A DNA stretch of 64,000 bases from Streptomyces griseicoloratus (GCF_014534645.1 NZ_JACVQF010000223.1:248001-312000), one strand, 5' to 3'. Counted from the stretch's first letter, positions 16,700 through 25,147 are shown. The notes: generated from the sequence alone by a model not told the origin. Numbers and translations: made by a program.

Positions 16700-16723
16700 G
16701 GTTTAATCACTAAACCATTAAAC
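16700..16723. promoter_or_regulatory. Candidate GntR operator (overlapping AT-rich inverted repeats)
   Basis: GGTTTA-atcac-TAAACC (16700-16716) overlaps GTTTAAT-N9-ATTAAAC (16701-16723), all perfect arms, in a TA-rich stretch that stands out from the GC-rich surroundings. It lies between the divergent GntR gene and the ferredoxin gene, at the predicted transcription start. Position and symmetry suit a FadR-type repressor. Confidence 0.6.
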
Positions 16724-16751
16724 GTTCACTGGGAAGCGGGGAGGACGTTCC

Positions 16752-16952
16752 ATGCACATCGGCCTGGATCTGGGTAAATGCCAGGGCTACGGAAACTGCG
16801 TGGCCGCGGACGAGGCGCACTTCGACCTCGACGACAGCGGACTGGTCGTCCTGCTGGACGACAAGGTGTCCGAGGCCGACCGGGAACGGGTGGCGGCGGC
16901 GGTGCGCAGCTGCCCGGCGGACGCCCTGTGGCTGGTCGAGAATGACGGCTGA
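16752..16952 (+). CDS. [3Fe-4S]-type ferredoxin
   Basis: A 66-residue electron carrier. Only three cluster cysteines are present in the pattern Cys10-x5-Cys16 ... Cys54-Pro, the arrangement of actinobacterial [3Fe-4S] (or 4Fe with a non-Cys ligand) ferredoxins that serve cytochromes P450 and some Rieske oxygenases. It is the first gene of the oxygenase operon and its last 11 bases overlap the reductase gene. It most likely passes electrons from that reductase to the oxygenase. Confidence 0.9.
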   Translation: MHIGLDLGKCQGYGNCVAADEAHFDLDDSGLVVLLDDKVSEADRERVAAAVRSCPADALWLVENDG

Positions 16953-18231
16953 ACGCCCGGAACGGGTCCTCGTCGTCGGCTCCTCCGTGGCCGGCGTCCG
17001 CACCGCCCAGGCACTGCGCGCGGAGGGCCACACCGGCGAGCTGACCCTCGTCGGTGCGGAACCGCACCTGCCGTACGACAAGCCGCCGCTGTCGAAGGAG
17101 TTCCTCGCCGGGACGCGCGGCGCCGAGGACATCCGGCTGCTGCCGGGCGGCCCCGAGGCAGACCACGGGTTCACCCTGCGGCTCGGTCGGGCGGCCGTCG
17201 CCCTGGACGTGGAGCGGCGCCGGGTGCGGCTGGCGGACGGTGAGCTGCTCGGCTACGACGCCCTGGTGCTCGCGACCGGCGTGCGGCCGCGGACGCTCCC
17301 CGCGCCGGTGGGGAAGCCGGTCACGGAGCTGCCCTGCTTCACCGTCCGGGAGCTGTCGGAGAGCGCCGAGCTGGCGGCCCGGCTCGCCAAGAAGGAGCCC
17401 GTGATCGTCGTCGGCGGCGGCTTCATCGGCGCCGAGGCCGCGGCCACCGCGGCGGCGCTCGGCTGCCCCACCACCCTGGCCGAATCCGGCCCCGCGCCCT
17501 TCGCCGCTCTCGGCCCGGAGGTCGGTGCACTGCTGGCCGGGCTCCACGCCGATCACGGCGTGGAGGTGCTGGCGGGAGCGCGGGTGAACCGGGTGGAGCC
17601 GCTCACGGACGGCTGGGCGCTGGTGCGGCTCGACGACGGGCGGTGCCTGGAAGCCGCCACCGTGATCGTCGGCATCGGCTGTGTGCCCAACACGGAGTGG
17701 CTGGAGAGTTCGGGCCTCGGGCTGAACGACGGCGTGGTGACCGACGAGTACTGCGCCGTGCCGGGCGCCGACGGTGTCTGGGCCGTCGGCGACGTGTCCC
17801 GCTGGTACGACCGGCGCACCGGCGGCCACCGCCGCGTCGAGCACTGGACCAGCGCCACCGAGCAGGCCGCGCTGGTCGCCCGCGCACTGGTCACCGGGGA
17901 GCGCCGGCCGTTCGACCCTGTTCCCTACCTCTGGTCCGACCAGCACGGGGTGAAGCTCCAGATGGTCGGCCGCCGCTCCGCCGACGACCACGTGCAGGCC
18001 TTCACCGCCACCACGCCCACCGGCGACCGGAAGGTCGTCCTGTACAGCCGCGACGGCCGCCTCACCGCCGCCGTCACCTTCGGCTGGCCGCGTGGCTGCA
18101 TGACCGCACGACAAGCCTGGGCCAAGGGCGCCGACATCGCCGACGTGACGGCCCGGCTCGCCGGCCTGACCACCGCACTCACTCCCCTCGACCTGTCATC
18201 GTCGACCTACCTGGAAGGCAACCGCGCATGA
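16942..18231 (+). CDS. FAD-dependent ferredoxin reductase
   Basis: A 429-residue flavoprotein of the oxygenase-coupled NAD(P)H ferredoxin reductase family. The FAD-binding N-terminal motif is VVGSSVAGVRTAQAL (residue 10 on, Gly-x-Ser variant of GxGxxG). The NAD(P)H motif IVVGGGFIGAEAAATAAALG is near residue 155 and the second FAD motif GVWAVGDVSRW near residue 275. The C-terminal reductase domain occupies the last ~90 residues. The start overlaps the ferredoxin gene, and the stop overlaps the alpha-subunit start by ATGA, giving a tightly coupled electron-transfer chain. Confidence 0.92.
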   Translation: MTAERPERVLVVGSSVAGVRTAQALRAEGHTGELTLVGAEPHLPYDKPPLSKEFLAGTRGAEDIRLLPGGPEADHGFTLRLGRAAVALDVERRRVRLADGELLGYDALVLATGVRPRTLPAPVGKPVTELPCFTVRELSESAELAARLAKKEPVIVVGGGFIGAEAAATAAALGCPTTLAESGPAPFAALGPEVGALLAGLHADHGVEVLAGARVNRVEPLTDGWALVRLDDGRCLEAATVIVGIGCVPNTEWLESSGLGLNDGVVTDEYCAVPGADGVWAVGDVSRWYDRRTGGHRRVEHWTSATEQAALVARALVTGERRPFDPVPYLWSDQHGVKLQMVGRRSADDHVQAFTATTPTGDRKVVLYSRDGRLTAAVTFGWPRGCMTARQAWAKGADIADVTARLAGLTTALTPLDLSSSTYLEGNRA

Positions 18232-19682
18232 GCACGAACACCCCTGAGAAGCAGGGGCTCGGACCGGTCAGCGACCTCGTCGACCTCGGCACCGGCGAGA
18301 TCAGCCGGGAGATCTTCGTCAACGAGGAGATCTTCCGCCGCGAGATGGAGCACCTCTTCCCCCGCGCCTGGCTCTTCGTCGGCCACGCCAGCCAGGTCCC
18401 GAACCCCGGCGACTACTTCTCCTCGCAGATGGGCTCCGACCCGGTGCTGCTCACCCGGGACGACAAGGGCGAGATCCACGTCCTGCTCAACTCGTGCCGC
18501 CACCGCGGCATGCGGGTGTGCCGCTACGACGAGGGCAACACCATGCAGTTCACCTGCCCGTACCACGCCTGGTCCTACTCGATCGACGGCGCCCTGGTGG
18601 AGACCCCGGGCGACCTGCACGGCGTGCCGCAGATGAAGGCGGCGTACGACAACAAGCTCCGCAAGAAGCAGTGGGGCCTCGTCCACTGCCCCAACATCCA
18701 CGTCTACAAGGGCCTGGTATTCGCCAACTGGGACCCGGAGGCGCCGTCGTTCGAGGAGTACGTCGGCGACTTCCACTGGTGGCTGGACAACCTCGCCGAC
18801 GCCTTCGACGGCACCGAGGGGGCCACCGAGGTCTTCCGCGGCGTGCTCAAGTGGCGCATCAAGTCCAACTGGAAGTTCGTCTCCGAGAACTTCCTCGGCG
18901 ACACCTACCACGGCGCGTCCACCCACGCCTCCGTCGAGGCCGTCGGCATCGGCCCCGGCGGAAAGGGCAAGCGCCGCCACGGCGAGCGCCAGGACCAGGG
19001 CGGCTTCTCCAAGGGCCGGATGAAGACCTCCTTCCGGCTCGGCCACGGCGCCTCCGACAACCTCGCCTACGAGGTGCCCTACCCCGAGTTCGCGGAGCCC
19101 GAGATGGAGGAGTACTTCGCTGCGGCGTGGCAGAAGCGCGCCGAGAAGCTCCGCGCCGAGGACCGCCCGCTGGGCGGCCGCGGACCGGCCACGCTGTTCC
19201 CCAACATGTCCTTCGCGGCCGGCTTCCCGCGCTCCATCCTCGTCGCCCACCCGATCAGCCCCACCGAGACCGAGGTGTGGCGCTGGTTCATCGTCGACAA
19301 GGACGCGCCGGAGTTCGTGCGTGAGTGGCTGCGCCACTACTACATGCGCTACGGCGGCCCGGCCGGCATGACCGAGCAGGACGACATGGAGAACTGGGAC
19401 TACGCCACCCAGGCCAGCCTCGGCGTCGTCGCCCGCCGCTACCCGTACAACTACCAGCAGGGCCTCGGCCAGGAACTGCCCAGCGACCTCGACCGGGCCG
19501 TCCACTCCCACCACGCCATCGCCGGTGAGGTCAACGCCCGTGCCTTCTATCGCCGCTGGGCGGAGTTCACCGACAACCTGTCGTGGCCCGAGCTCGAGGA
19601 ACTCGCGAAGACCGACGACCGGGCCACCGCTGTCGCCCCGGACGCGTTGCCCGAGATCGGCCGCCGCGAAGAGGACAACTGA
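18228..19682 (+). CDS. Rieske non-heme iron oxygenase, alpha subunit
   Basis: The catalytic subunit of an aromatic-ring-hydroxylating oxygenase, 484 residues. Rieske [2Fe-2S] ligands are Cys90-x-His92 and Cys110-x2-His113. The catalytic Fe ligands are His228 and His233 in NFLGDTYHGASTH, with the bridging Asp225 that relays electrons from a neighbouring Rieske centre. The third ligand is Asp in EQDDMENW (385/386), the hallmark of dioxygenases with a beta subunit. It is longer than naphthalene-dioxygenase-type alphas owing to a Lys/Arg/Gly-rich insertion (about residues 240-265). The substrate is undetermined. The neighbouring carboxylate transporter and aldolase-family protein make an aromatic acid such as a phthalate-like compound plausible, as inference. 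Confidence 0.93.
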   Translation: MSTNTPEKQGLGPVSDLVDLGTGEISREIFVNEEIFRREMEHLFPRAWLFVGHASQVPNPGDYFSSQMGSDPVLLTRDDKGEIHVLLNSCRHRGMRVCRYDEGNTMQFTCPYHAWSYSIDGALVETPGDLHGVPQMKAAYDNKLRKKQWGLVHCPNIHVYKGLVFANWDPEAPSFEEYVGDFHWWLDNLADAFDGTEGATEVFRGVLKWRIKSNWKFVSENFLGDTYHGASTHASVEAVGIGPGGKGKRRHGERQDQGGFSKGRMKTSFRLGHGASDNLAYEVPYPEFAEPEMEEYFAAAWQKRAEKLRAEDRPLGGRGPATLFPNMSFAAGFPRSILVAHPISPTETEVWRWFIVDKDAPEFVREWLRHYYMRYGGPAGMTEQDDMENWDYATQASLGVVARRYPYNYQQGLGQELPSDLDRAVHSHHAIAGEVNARAFYRRWAEFTDNLSWPELEELAKTDDRATAVAPDALPEIGRREEDN

Positions 19683-19702
19683 CCACCGAGGGAGGGCCCG
19701 AC

Positions 19703-20233
19703 ATGGCCATCGACGAGAAGCTCATCGAGAAGGTGCTGCTGGAGCGGGAGGTCGCCGACTTCCTCTACCGTGAGGCCGACCTGCTCGACGAGCGCCGCTA
19801 CGACGAGTGGCTCGACCTGCTCGCCGACGACTACCACTACTCCGTCCCGCTGCGGCTCAACGTCCGGTACGACGACGTCGCCGAGCGGGAGAACACCCGC
19901 GCCTGCGAGGTTCAGTGGTTCGACGAGGACAAGAGCACCGTCGAACTCCGTGTCGCCCAGCTCGCCACCGGCGTGCACTGGGCGGAGGAGCCGGTGTCCC
20001 GCGTCTCGCACCTGGTCACCAACGTGCGCCTCGACCGGGTCGAGCTGCCCGAGGTGGAGGTCAGCTGCCGGTTCCTGGTCTACCGCAACCGCGTCGCCGA
20101 CGAGACCGACTTCCTGGTCGGCCGCCGCCGTGACACCCTGCGGCGCACCGAGGACGGCTGGCGCGTGGTGAAGCGCCACCTCCTGCTCGACCAGTCCGTC
20201 CTCATGGCGAAGAACCTCTCCATCTTCGTCTGA
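19703..20233 (+). CDS. Rieske oxygenase, beta subunit
   Basis: A 176-residue cone-fold (SnoaL/NTF2-like) subunit that builds the alpha3beta3 hexamer. Typical features are the N-terminal helix EVADFLYREADLLDERRYDEWLDLL, the core strands around YHYSVPLRL and SHLVTNVRL, and the C-terminal segment around RDTLRRTEDGWRVVKRH. It lies 20 bp after the alpha gene with a strong GAGGGAGGG ribosome site and is the last gene of the operon. A terminator follows at 20288. Confidence 0.92.
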   Translation: MAIDEKLIEKVLLEREVADFLYREADLLDERRYDEWLDLLADDYHYSVPLRLNVRYDDVAERENTRACEVQWFDEDKSTVELRVAQLATGVHWAEEPVSRVSHLVTNVRLDRVELPEVEVSCRFLVYRNRVADETDFLVGRRRDTLRRTEDGWRVVKRHLLLDQSVLMAKNLSIFV

Positions 20234-20287
20234 CCCCCCGGTCCGGACGGCGCCGGGCACCGCTCACCGGAGGCCGTCACGGGCGGC

Positions 20288-20322
20288 AAGGGCCCGGCAC
20301 CCTTCGGGGGCGCCGGGCCCTT
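20288..20322. terminator. Bidirectional terminator between the Rieske operon and a convergent kinase gene
   Basis: An 11-bp perfect stem AAGGGCCCGGC / GCCGGGCCCTT encloses a partly paired ACCC-TTCG-GGGG tip. Its first 20 bases are identical to bases 8080-8099 at the far side of the catabolic island. Confidence 0.8.
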
Positions 20323-20327
20323 CGCCG

Positions 20328-20366
20328 TACGCGGGAACCGTGCGCGGGAACCGTGCGCGGGAACCG
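20328..20366. repeat. 13-bp tandem repeat beside the kinase stop
   Basis: Three consecutive copies of T(A/G)CGCGGGAACCG occupy the bases just downstream of the minus-strand kinase stop. The last two are identical. The repeat is non-coding. Confidence 0.8.
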
Positions 20367-20375
20367 CGCGCCGGA

Positions 20376-22037
20376 TCAGGACGACGGAGGGTTGCCCGTC
20401 GAGACCTTGAGCTGGATCTCGGGCATGTCCTTGGGGTCGACGTCCGTGCCGGGCGCGGGGAACTGGTCCCTGATCGAGCCCTCGCCGTACGTGTTCTCGT
20501 CCACGTTCACGACCTTCATCGTCCAGCCGGCGGCCTGGAAGCACTCCTTGACCGAGCCGATGTACTTGAAGGTGAAGTCGGGCACCCGGATCTTGTCGGG
20601 GTCGTTGTACGACTCCTCCGGCTCCGTGCACTCCTCCTTCTCGATCGTCTTCGAGGTGTCGGGGCCGCGGTAGCCCGCCGCCTTCGACGGCGACGCGGAC
20701 GCCGTGGCGGTCGAGGTGCCGCCGCCACCGCCCTGGGGGTCGTCATCGCCGCCGCCGTTCATCAGCAGCGCCCCGACGAGACCGCCGACCGCGACCACGG
20801 CGACCACGATCGAGCCGATGATCACGGCCTTGTTGCTCTTCCCGCCGCCCGGGGAGCCGGACCCCTGGGACGCGGGCGTGATGTTGTACGGCGGCGGTGT
20901 CGACGGGCTCTGCTGCGGCGCGTATCCCGACGCGGCCGGCGTCTGGTAGCCGCCCTGCTGCGGATAGCCGTACGCTGGGGAGGGCGCCGACGGGGCCGGG
21001 GTGCCGTACGGGCCCGGGGCCGGCGTCGGCTGGTACGGCGACTGCACGGGTCCGGTGGGCGCCGGGGTGGACTGGTCGACCGGCGGGAACACCGCGGAGC
21101 CGACGCCCGCGCCGCTCGGCGTGTGGGCGCCGGGCACGATGCTCGGCGGGGCGGCGTGGAAGGACTGCGCCACGCGCAGGCACTCGTCGCGCATGGCCTC
21201 GGCGCTGGGGAAGCGCTCGTTGGGGTTCTTCTTCAGCGCGCGGGCCACCAGCGCGTCGACGGCCGGCGGCAGGGAGCGGTTGACGGAGGAGGGCGCGACC
21301 GGCTCCTCCTGCACGTGCGCGTAGGCGATGGCCAGCGGCGAGTCCGCGTCGAACGGCAGGCGTCCCGTGACCAGTTGGAACAGCATGATGCCGACCGAGT
21401 ACAGGTCGGAGCGGGCGTCCACGCCGCGGCCGAGGGCCTGTTCCGGCGAGAGGTACTGGGGGGTGCCGACGACCATGCCGGTCTGTGTCATCGACGTCAC
21501 ACCGGACTGCATGGCGCGGGCGATGCCGAAGTCCATCACCTTGACCACACCGCGCTTGGTCATCATCACGTTGCCCGGCTTGATGTCCCGGTGGACCAGG
21601 CCCATCTCGTGGCTGATCTCCAGGGCGGCCAGCACGTCCGCGGTGATCTTCAGGGCCTTGTCGGCGGGCATGGCGCCGTACTGCCGGACGTCCTCGTCGA
21701 GTACCGAGCCGAGCGGGCGGCCCTCGATGTACTCCATGACGATGTACGGCGTCGTCATGCCGTTCAGATCGTCCTCGCCAGTGTCGAAGACGGAGACGAT
21801 GTTGGTGTGCGTGAGCTTGGCCACGGCCTGGGCCTCACGGCGGAACCGCTCGCGGAAGGCCTGTTCCCGGCCGAGTTCGGTGTGGAGCGTCTTGATGGCG
21901 ACCTGGCGGTCGAGCACGGAGTCGTACGCCAGGTGCACCGAGGCCATGCCGCCCTCGCCGAGCAGGTCGCGCAGCTGATAGCGGCCGCCGGCGAGCGCAC
22001 GCCCCGCGTACCGGCCCTGTCCGCCGTCCTGGCTCAT
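20376..22037 (-). CDS. Membrane Ser/Thr protein kinase (PknB-like) with extracytoplasmic PASTA-like domain
   Basis: A 553-residue Hanks-type kinase. Gly loop LGEGGMASVHLAY is near residue 25, ATP-anchoring Lys in VAIKTL near 47, catalytic loop HRDIKPGN near 148, DFG near 168 and the activation-loop threonines in TSMTQTGMVVGTP. A Pro/Tyr/Gly-rich juxtamembrane linker leads to one helix (AVIIGSIVVAVVAVGGLVGALL, about 403-425). A ~100-residue outer domain with two Cys follows, whose end (FPAPGTDVDPKDMPEIQLKVS) resembles a PASTA repeat that could sense cell-wall fragments. It is divergent from a second kinase. Confidence 0.93.
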   Translation of the reverse strand: MSQDGGQGRYAGRALAGGRYQLRDLLGEGGMASVHLAYDSVLDRQVAIKTLHTELGREQAFRERFRREAQAVAKLTHTNIVSVFDTGEDDLNGMTTPYIVMEYIEGRPLGSVLDEDVRQYGAMPADKALKITADVLAALEISHEMGLVHRDIKPGNVMMTKRGVVKVMDFGIARAMQSGVTSMTQTGMVVGTPQYLSPEQALGRGVDARSDLYSVGIMLFQLVTGRLPFDADSPLAIAYAHVQEEPVAPSSVNRSLPPAVDALVARALKKNPNERFPSAEAMRDECLRVAQSFHAAPPSIVPGAHTPSGAGVGSAVFPPVDQSTPAPTGPVQSPYQPTPAPGPYGTPAPSAPSPAYGYPQQGGYQTPAASGYAPQQSPSTPPPYNITPASQGSGSPGGGKSNKAVIIGSIVVAVVAVGGLVGALLMNGGGDDDPQGGGGGTSTATASASPSKAAGYRGPDTSKTIEKEECTEPEESYNDPDKIRVPDFTFKYIGSVKECFQAAGWTMKVVNVDENTYGEGSIRDQFPAPGTDVDPKDMPEIQLKVSTGNPPSS

Positions 22038-22376
22038 GTCTCTGCGTCCCCCATAGGCGCCGGTGGCAGCGGCCCGGGCGCACGTTGATCCAAAGTGTTA
22101 TTCCCGGCCAAGTCTGCCCCAGGGCACTGACACGTCAAGCGCGGTGCCCGTTCCGTGACCGTACGCGAAAGAAGCGTCGCGGAAGCGTTACAGCGGGCGT
22201 ACGGCCGGTACACAGAATTTGCACGACAGTACGGAACCAGGGTTTCATGGCCGGTCCGTCTCGTGCCGGTCGGGGCGCCCGTCTCGGACCGGAGGCCACC
22301 GGCGAGGCTGTAGCGTGGCCGACGGAGACCGTAACAACACCGCGCGCACCGCGGGCAGAAACGACGGCGAGGACTG
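22038..22376. other. Intergenic region between two divergent Ser/Thr kinase genes
   Basis: A 339-bp non-coding stretch that must contain both kinase promoters. Two 8-bp inverted repeats are visible: CCGTACGC (22159-22166) with GCGTACGG (22197-22204), and CCGGTCCG (22251-22258) with CGGACCGG (22285-22292). No canonical -35/-10 pair or small gene could be assigned. Confidence 0.4.
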
Positions 22377-23984
22377 ATGGCACAGCAGCAGCGCGCTCAG
22401 GGCCCGTCCGACCCCGAGGCGACTGGCGGCGGTATGTCGGACGCGCCGGAGACCTGGGGCAACGGCGGGCTTGTCGGCGACGGCCGGTACCGGCTGACCC
22501 GCAGGCTCGGGCGGGGCGGCATGGCCGAGGTCTTCGCGGCCGAGGACGTCCGCCTGGGACGCACCGTGGCGGTCAAGCTGCTGCGCGCGGACCTCGCCGA
22601 GGACCCGGTGTCCAAGGCCCGCTTCACGCGTGAGGCGCAGTCGGTGGCCGGCCTCAACCACCACGCCATCGTGGCGGTGTACGACTCCGGCGAGGACTTC
22701 GTCGGCGGCCAGTCCGTGCCGTACATCGTGATGGAGCTCGTCGAGGGCCGCACCATCCGCGACCTCCTCCTCAACGCCGAGGCACCCGGCCCCGAGCAGG
22801 CGCTGATCATCGTCTCGGGCGTCCTGGAGGCGCTGGCCTATTCGCACCAGCACGGCATCGTGCACCGAGACATCAAGCCGGCCAACGTCATCATCACGCA
22901 CAACGGCGCGGTGAAGGTGATGGACTTCGGCATCGCCCGCGCCCTGCACGGGGCGTCGACGACGATGACGCAGACCGGCATGGTCATGGGCACCCCGCAG
23001 TACCTCTCCCCGGAGCAGGCGCTCGGCAAGGCCGTCGACCACCGCTCCGACCTGTACGCCACCGGCTGCCTGCTGTACGAACTCCTCGCGCTGCGCCCGC
23101 CGTTCACCGGCGAGACCCCGCTGTCGGTGGTCTACCAGCACGTCCAGGACATCCCGACGCCCCCGTCCGAGGTCTCCGACGCCTCCCCGCCGGAGCTCGA
23201 CGGCCTGGTGATGCGCTCGCTGGCCAAGGAGCCCGACGACCGCTTCCAGACCGCCGAGGAGATGCGCGGCCTGGTGCAGTACGGGCTGCAGATGCTGTAC
23301 GACCAGGGCGGCCACACCGGCACCTGGAACACCGGCCCGGTCGGCATGCACGACGGCCGGCACACCCCCTCGGCCGGGATGGCGGGCACGACGGTGCTGC
23401 CGCACCCCGACCACGCCTCGGACACCCAGCAGATCCCGCAGCCGATCCTGCCCAACGGATACGGCGGCGGGGACGACGGAGGCTTCGAGGGCCACGGCAA
23501 CAAGGGCAGCGGCCGGGGCAAGCTGTGGATCCTGGCCGTGCTCGCGGTGATCGCCATCGCCGCGGGCGTCGCGCTGGCGCTGAACAACGGCGGGGGCGGC
23601 AAGGGCGGCGATCCGGAGACCTCCCCCTCGCCCACGGCCACCCAGACCACCGAGGACGAGAAGGCCAGCGAGTCGCCGAGCGACGAGGCGACCCAGGAGA
23701 CCACCGACCCGGGCACCGAGCAGGGCAACGGCGGCGGCGGTACGGGCGGCGACTGGACGCAGCCCGAGTACACGCCCTCCTACACCCCGTCGCAGAGCGT
23801 CACCCAGGACCCGTCGGGTGAGCCGACGGACGAGGAGACGCTGCCGTCGACCCCGCCGGAGGAGACGTCGGGCGGCGAGTCGCCCGGTTCGTCGGCTCCG
23901 GTCACCCCGCCCCCGGGCGACGGCGGCGGCGACGACGGCGGCGCGGGCGACCCCGGTACGACCGGCAGCACGAGCGGCGGCTGA
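22377..23984 (+). CDS. Membrane Ser/Thr protein kinase with disordered extracytoplasmic tail
   Basis: A 535-residue Hanks-type kinase paralogous to its divergent neighbour. Gly loop LGRGGMAEVFAAE is near residue 43, VAVKLL near 62, HRDIKPAN near 163, DFG near 183 and activation loop TTMTQTGMVMGTP. One membrane helix is at about 382-401 (LWILAVLAVIAIAAGVALAL). The remaining ~130 residues are Thr/Ser/Pro/Glu/Gly-rich and lack a recognisable sensor domain, unlike the neighbour. The ATG follows GGCGAGGA. It converges with the APH-fold gene 18 bp away. Confidence 0.92.
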   Translation: MAQQQRAQGPSDPEATGGGMSDAPETWGNGGLVGDGRYRLTRRLGRGGMAEVFAAEDVRLGRTVAVKLLRADLAEDPVSKARFTREAQSVAGLNHHAIVAVYDSGEDFVGGQSVPYIVMELVEGRTIRDLLLNAEAPGPEQALIIVSGVLEALAYSHQHGIVHRDIKPANVIITHNGAVKVMDFGIARALHGASTTMTQTGMVMGTPQYLSPEQALGKAVDHRSDLYATGCLLYELLALRPPFTGETPLSVVYQHVQDIPTPPSEVSDASPPELDGLVMRSLAKEPDDRFQTAEEMRGLVQYGLQMLYDQGGHTGTWNTGPVGMHDGRHTPSAGMAGTTVLPHPDHASDTQQIPQPILPNGYGGGDDGGFEGHGNKGSGRGKLWILAVLAVIAIAAGVALALNNGGGGKGGDPETSPSPTATQTTEDEKASESPSDEATQETTDPGTEQGNGGGGTGGDWTQPEYTPSYTPSQSVTQDPSGEPTDEETLPSTPPEETSGGESPGSSAPVTPPPGDGGGDDGGAGDPGTTGSTSGG

Positions 23985-24002
23985 TCCCCGGCCGGCCGGC
24001 CG

Positions 24003-25061
24003 TCACTGCGCGAACGCGTCGCACACCGCGTCGTACTGCCGTGTCCACCACACCGCGAGCGCCGAGGCGGCCGGGAACTGCGGGTCCGCGCGGGTGTCGC
24101 CGCGCTCGTAGTGCCAGCGCAGCATCCAGAAGTCGTTTAGGCGTTCCCACCACACGCGGTGCACGGCCGCCCCGAGGTGGGAGGGCGTGGCCCCGGCCGT
24201 CCGCCGGTACGCGCGCGCGTAGGCCCGCACTCTCGGCAGGTCGAGCGCACCGCCGGGCCGGACGAAGAAGATCGCGGCGGCGCGGACGGCCTCCTCCGCG
24301 CGGGGGCGTACGCCCAGCCGGTCCCAGTCGACGATGGCGGCGGGGGCGTCGCCCTTGTAGAGCAGGTTGAACGGGTGGAAGTCCCCGTGCACCCAGCCGA
24401 CCGCGGCCCCGCGCGGGGGGCGCCGGTCGGCGTGGCGGGCCAGGAGCAGGCGCCGCTCCAGGAGCCGGTGGCGGGCGAGTTCGTCGAAGGAGTCGGCGGG
24501 GCGGTGCCGCTGCACCCGGGCGAGCAGGTCGTCGATGAGGGCGAAGGTGTCGGCGGGGTCGGCGCTCTCGGCCGGGCCGGGTCCCGAGGGGCCCTCGGTG
24601 CGGGCCGCGGGCGCCCTCCCGTGCGCCGGCATCACCTGCTCCAGGCCCGCGTGCACCGCGCCGAGCAGCGCACCGAGGCGTGCGCACTGGGCGAGGGTGA
24701 GCTGGCCGCCGTGGCGGTGCCGGCCGTCGATCCACGGGTGCAGGGCGTAGGCGTGGCCGCCGACGACGGCGACCGTGCGCCCGTCGCGGCCGGGCAGCGG
24801 CGGCGCGACCGGGACGCCCAGGTCGGCCAGGCGCCGGGTGGCCCGGTGCTGGCGGTCGATGGCGGCGGGGTCGGCGGTGTCGGGGTCGGAGTGGTGCTTG
24901 AGGAAGTACCGGCCGCGGGTGGTGCACAGCCGGTAGCCGCGGTTGAGCAGGCCCTGGTCGACGGGCTCGCAGGTGAGCGCGGAACCGGCGGAGTAGCGGC
25001 GGAGGAGGGCGCCCAAGGGGGGCGCATGAGGTACAGGGGGTGGTACACGTAAGCGCGGCAC
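24003..25061 (-). CDS. Aminoglycoside phosphotransferase (APH) family kinase
   Basis: A ~352-residue small-molecule kinase of the APH/choline-kinase fold. The catalytic motif HGDFHPFNLLY (Brenner motif, near residue 225) and the metal-binding Asp of AIVDWDRLG are intact. An N-terminal lobe with RYFLKHHSD supplies the ATP Lys. It is a stand-alone gene with no resistance cluster around it. Metabolic relatives act on homoserine, choline or sugars, so antibiotic inactivation should not be assumed. The GTG start has little upstream ribosome-site signal and may be leaderless, so the first ~15 residues are uncertain. Confidence 0.8.
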   Translation of the reverse strand: MPRLRVPPPVPHAPPLGALLRRYSAGSALTCEPVDQGLLNRGYRLCTTRGRYFLKHHSDPDTADPAAIDRQHRATRRLADLGVPVAPPLPGRDGRTVAVVGGHAYALHPWIDGRHRHGGQLTLAQCARLGALLGAVHAGLEQVMPAHGRAPAARTEGPSGPGPAESADPADTFALIDDLLARVQRHRPADSFDELARHRLLERRLLLARHADRRPPRGAAVGWVHGDFHPFNLLYKGDAPAAIVDWDRLGVRPRAEEAVRAAAIFFVRPGGALDLPRVRAYARAYRRTAGATPSHLGAAVHRVWWERLNDFWMLRWHYERGDTRADPQFPAASALAVWWTRQYDAVCDAFAQ

Positions 25062-25147
25062 GCGGCTGATGCTAGGGCACGAAAAGAAGCTGTGAGCTGG
25101 GCGTTGTCACAGACAGTCGCCAGCGGTCGCTTTCGGTCGCGTCAGGG

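Noticed and set aside
24003-25061. Antibiotic resistance kinase
   Set aside because: The APH fold is clear, but there is no biosynthetic or mobile context, and many Streptomyces APH-fold proteins are metabolic; kept as a family-level call only.
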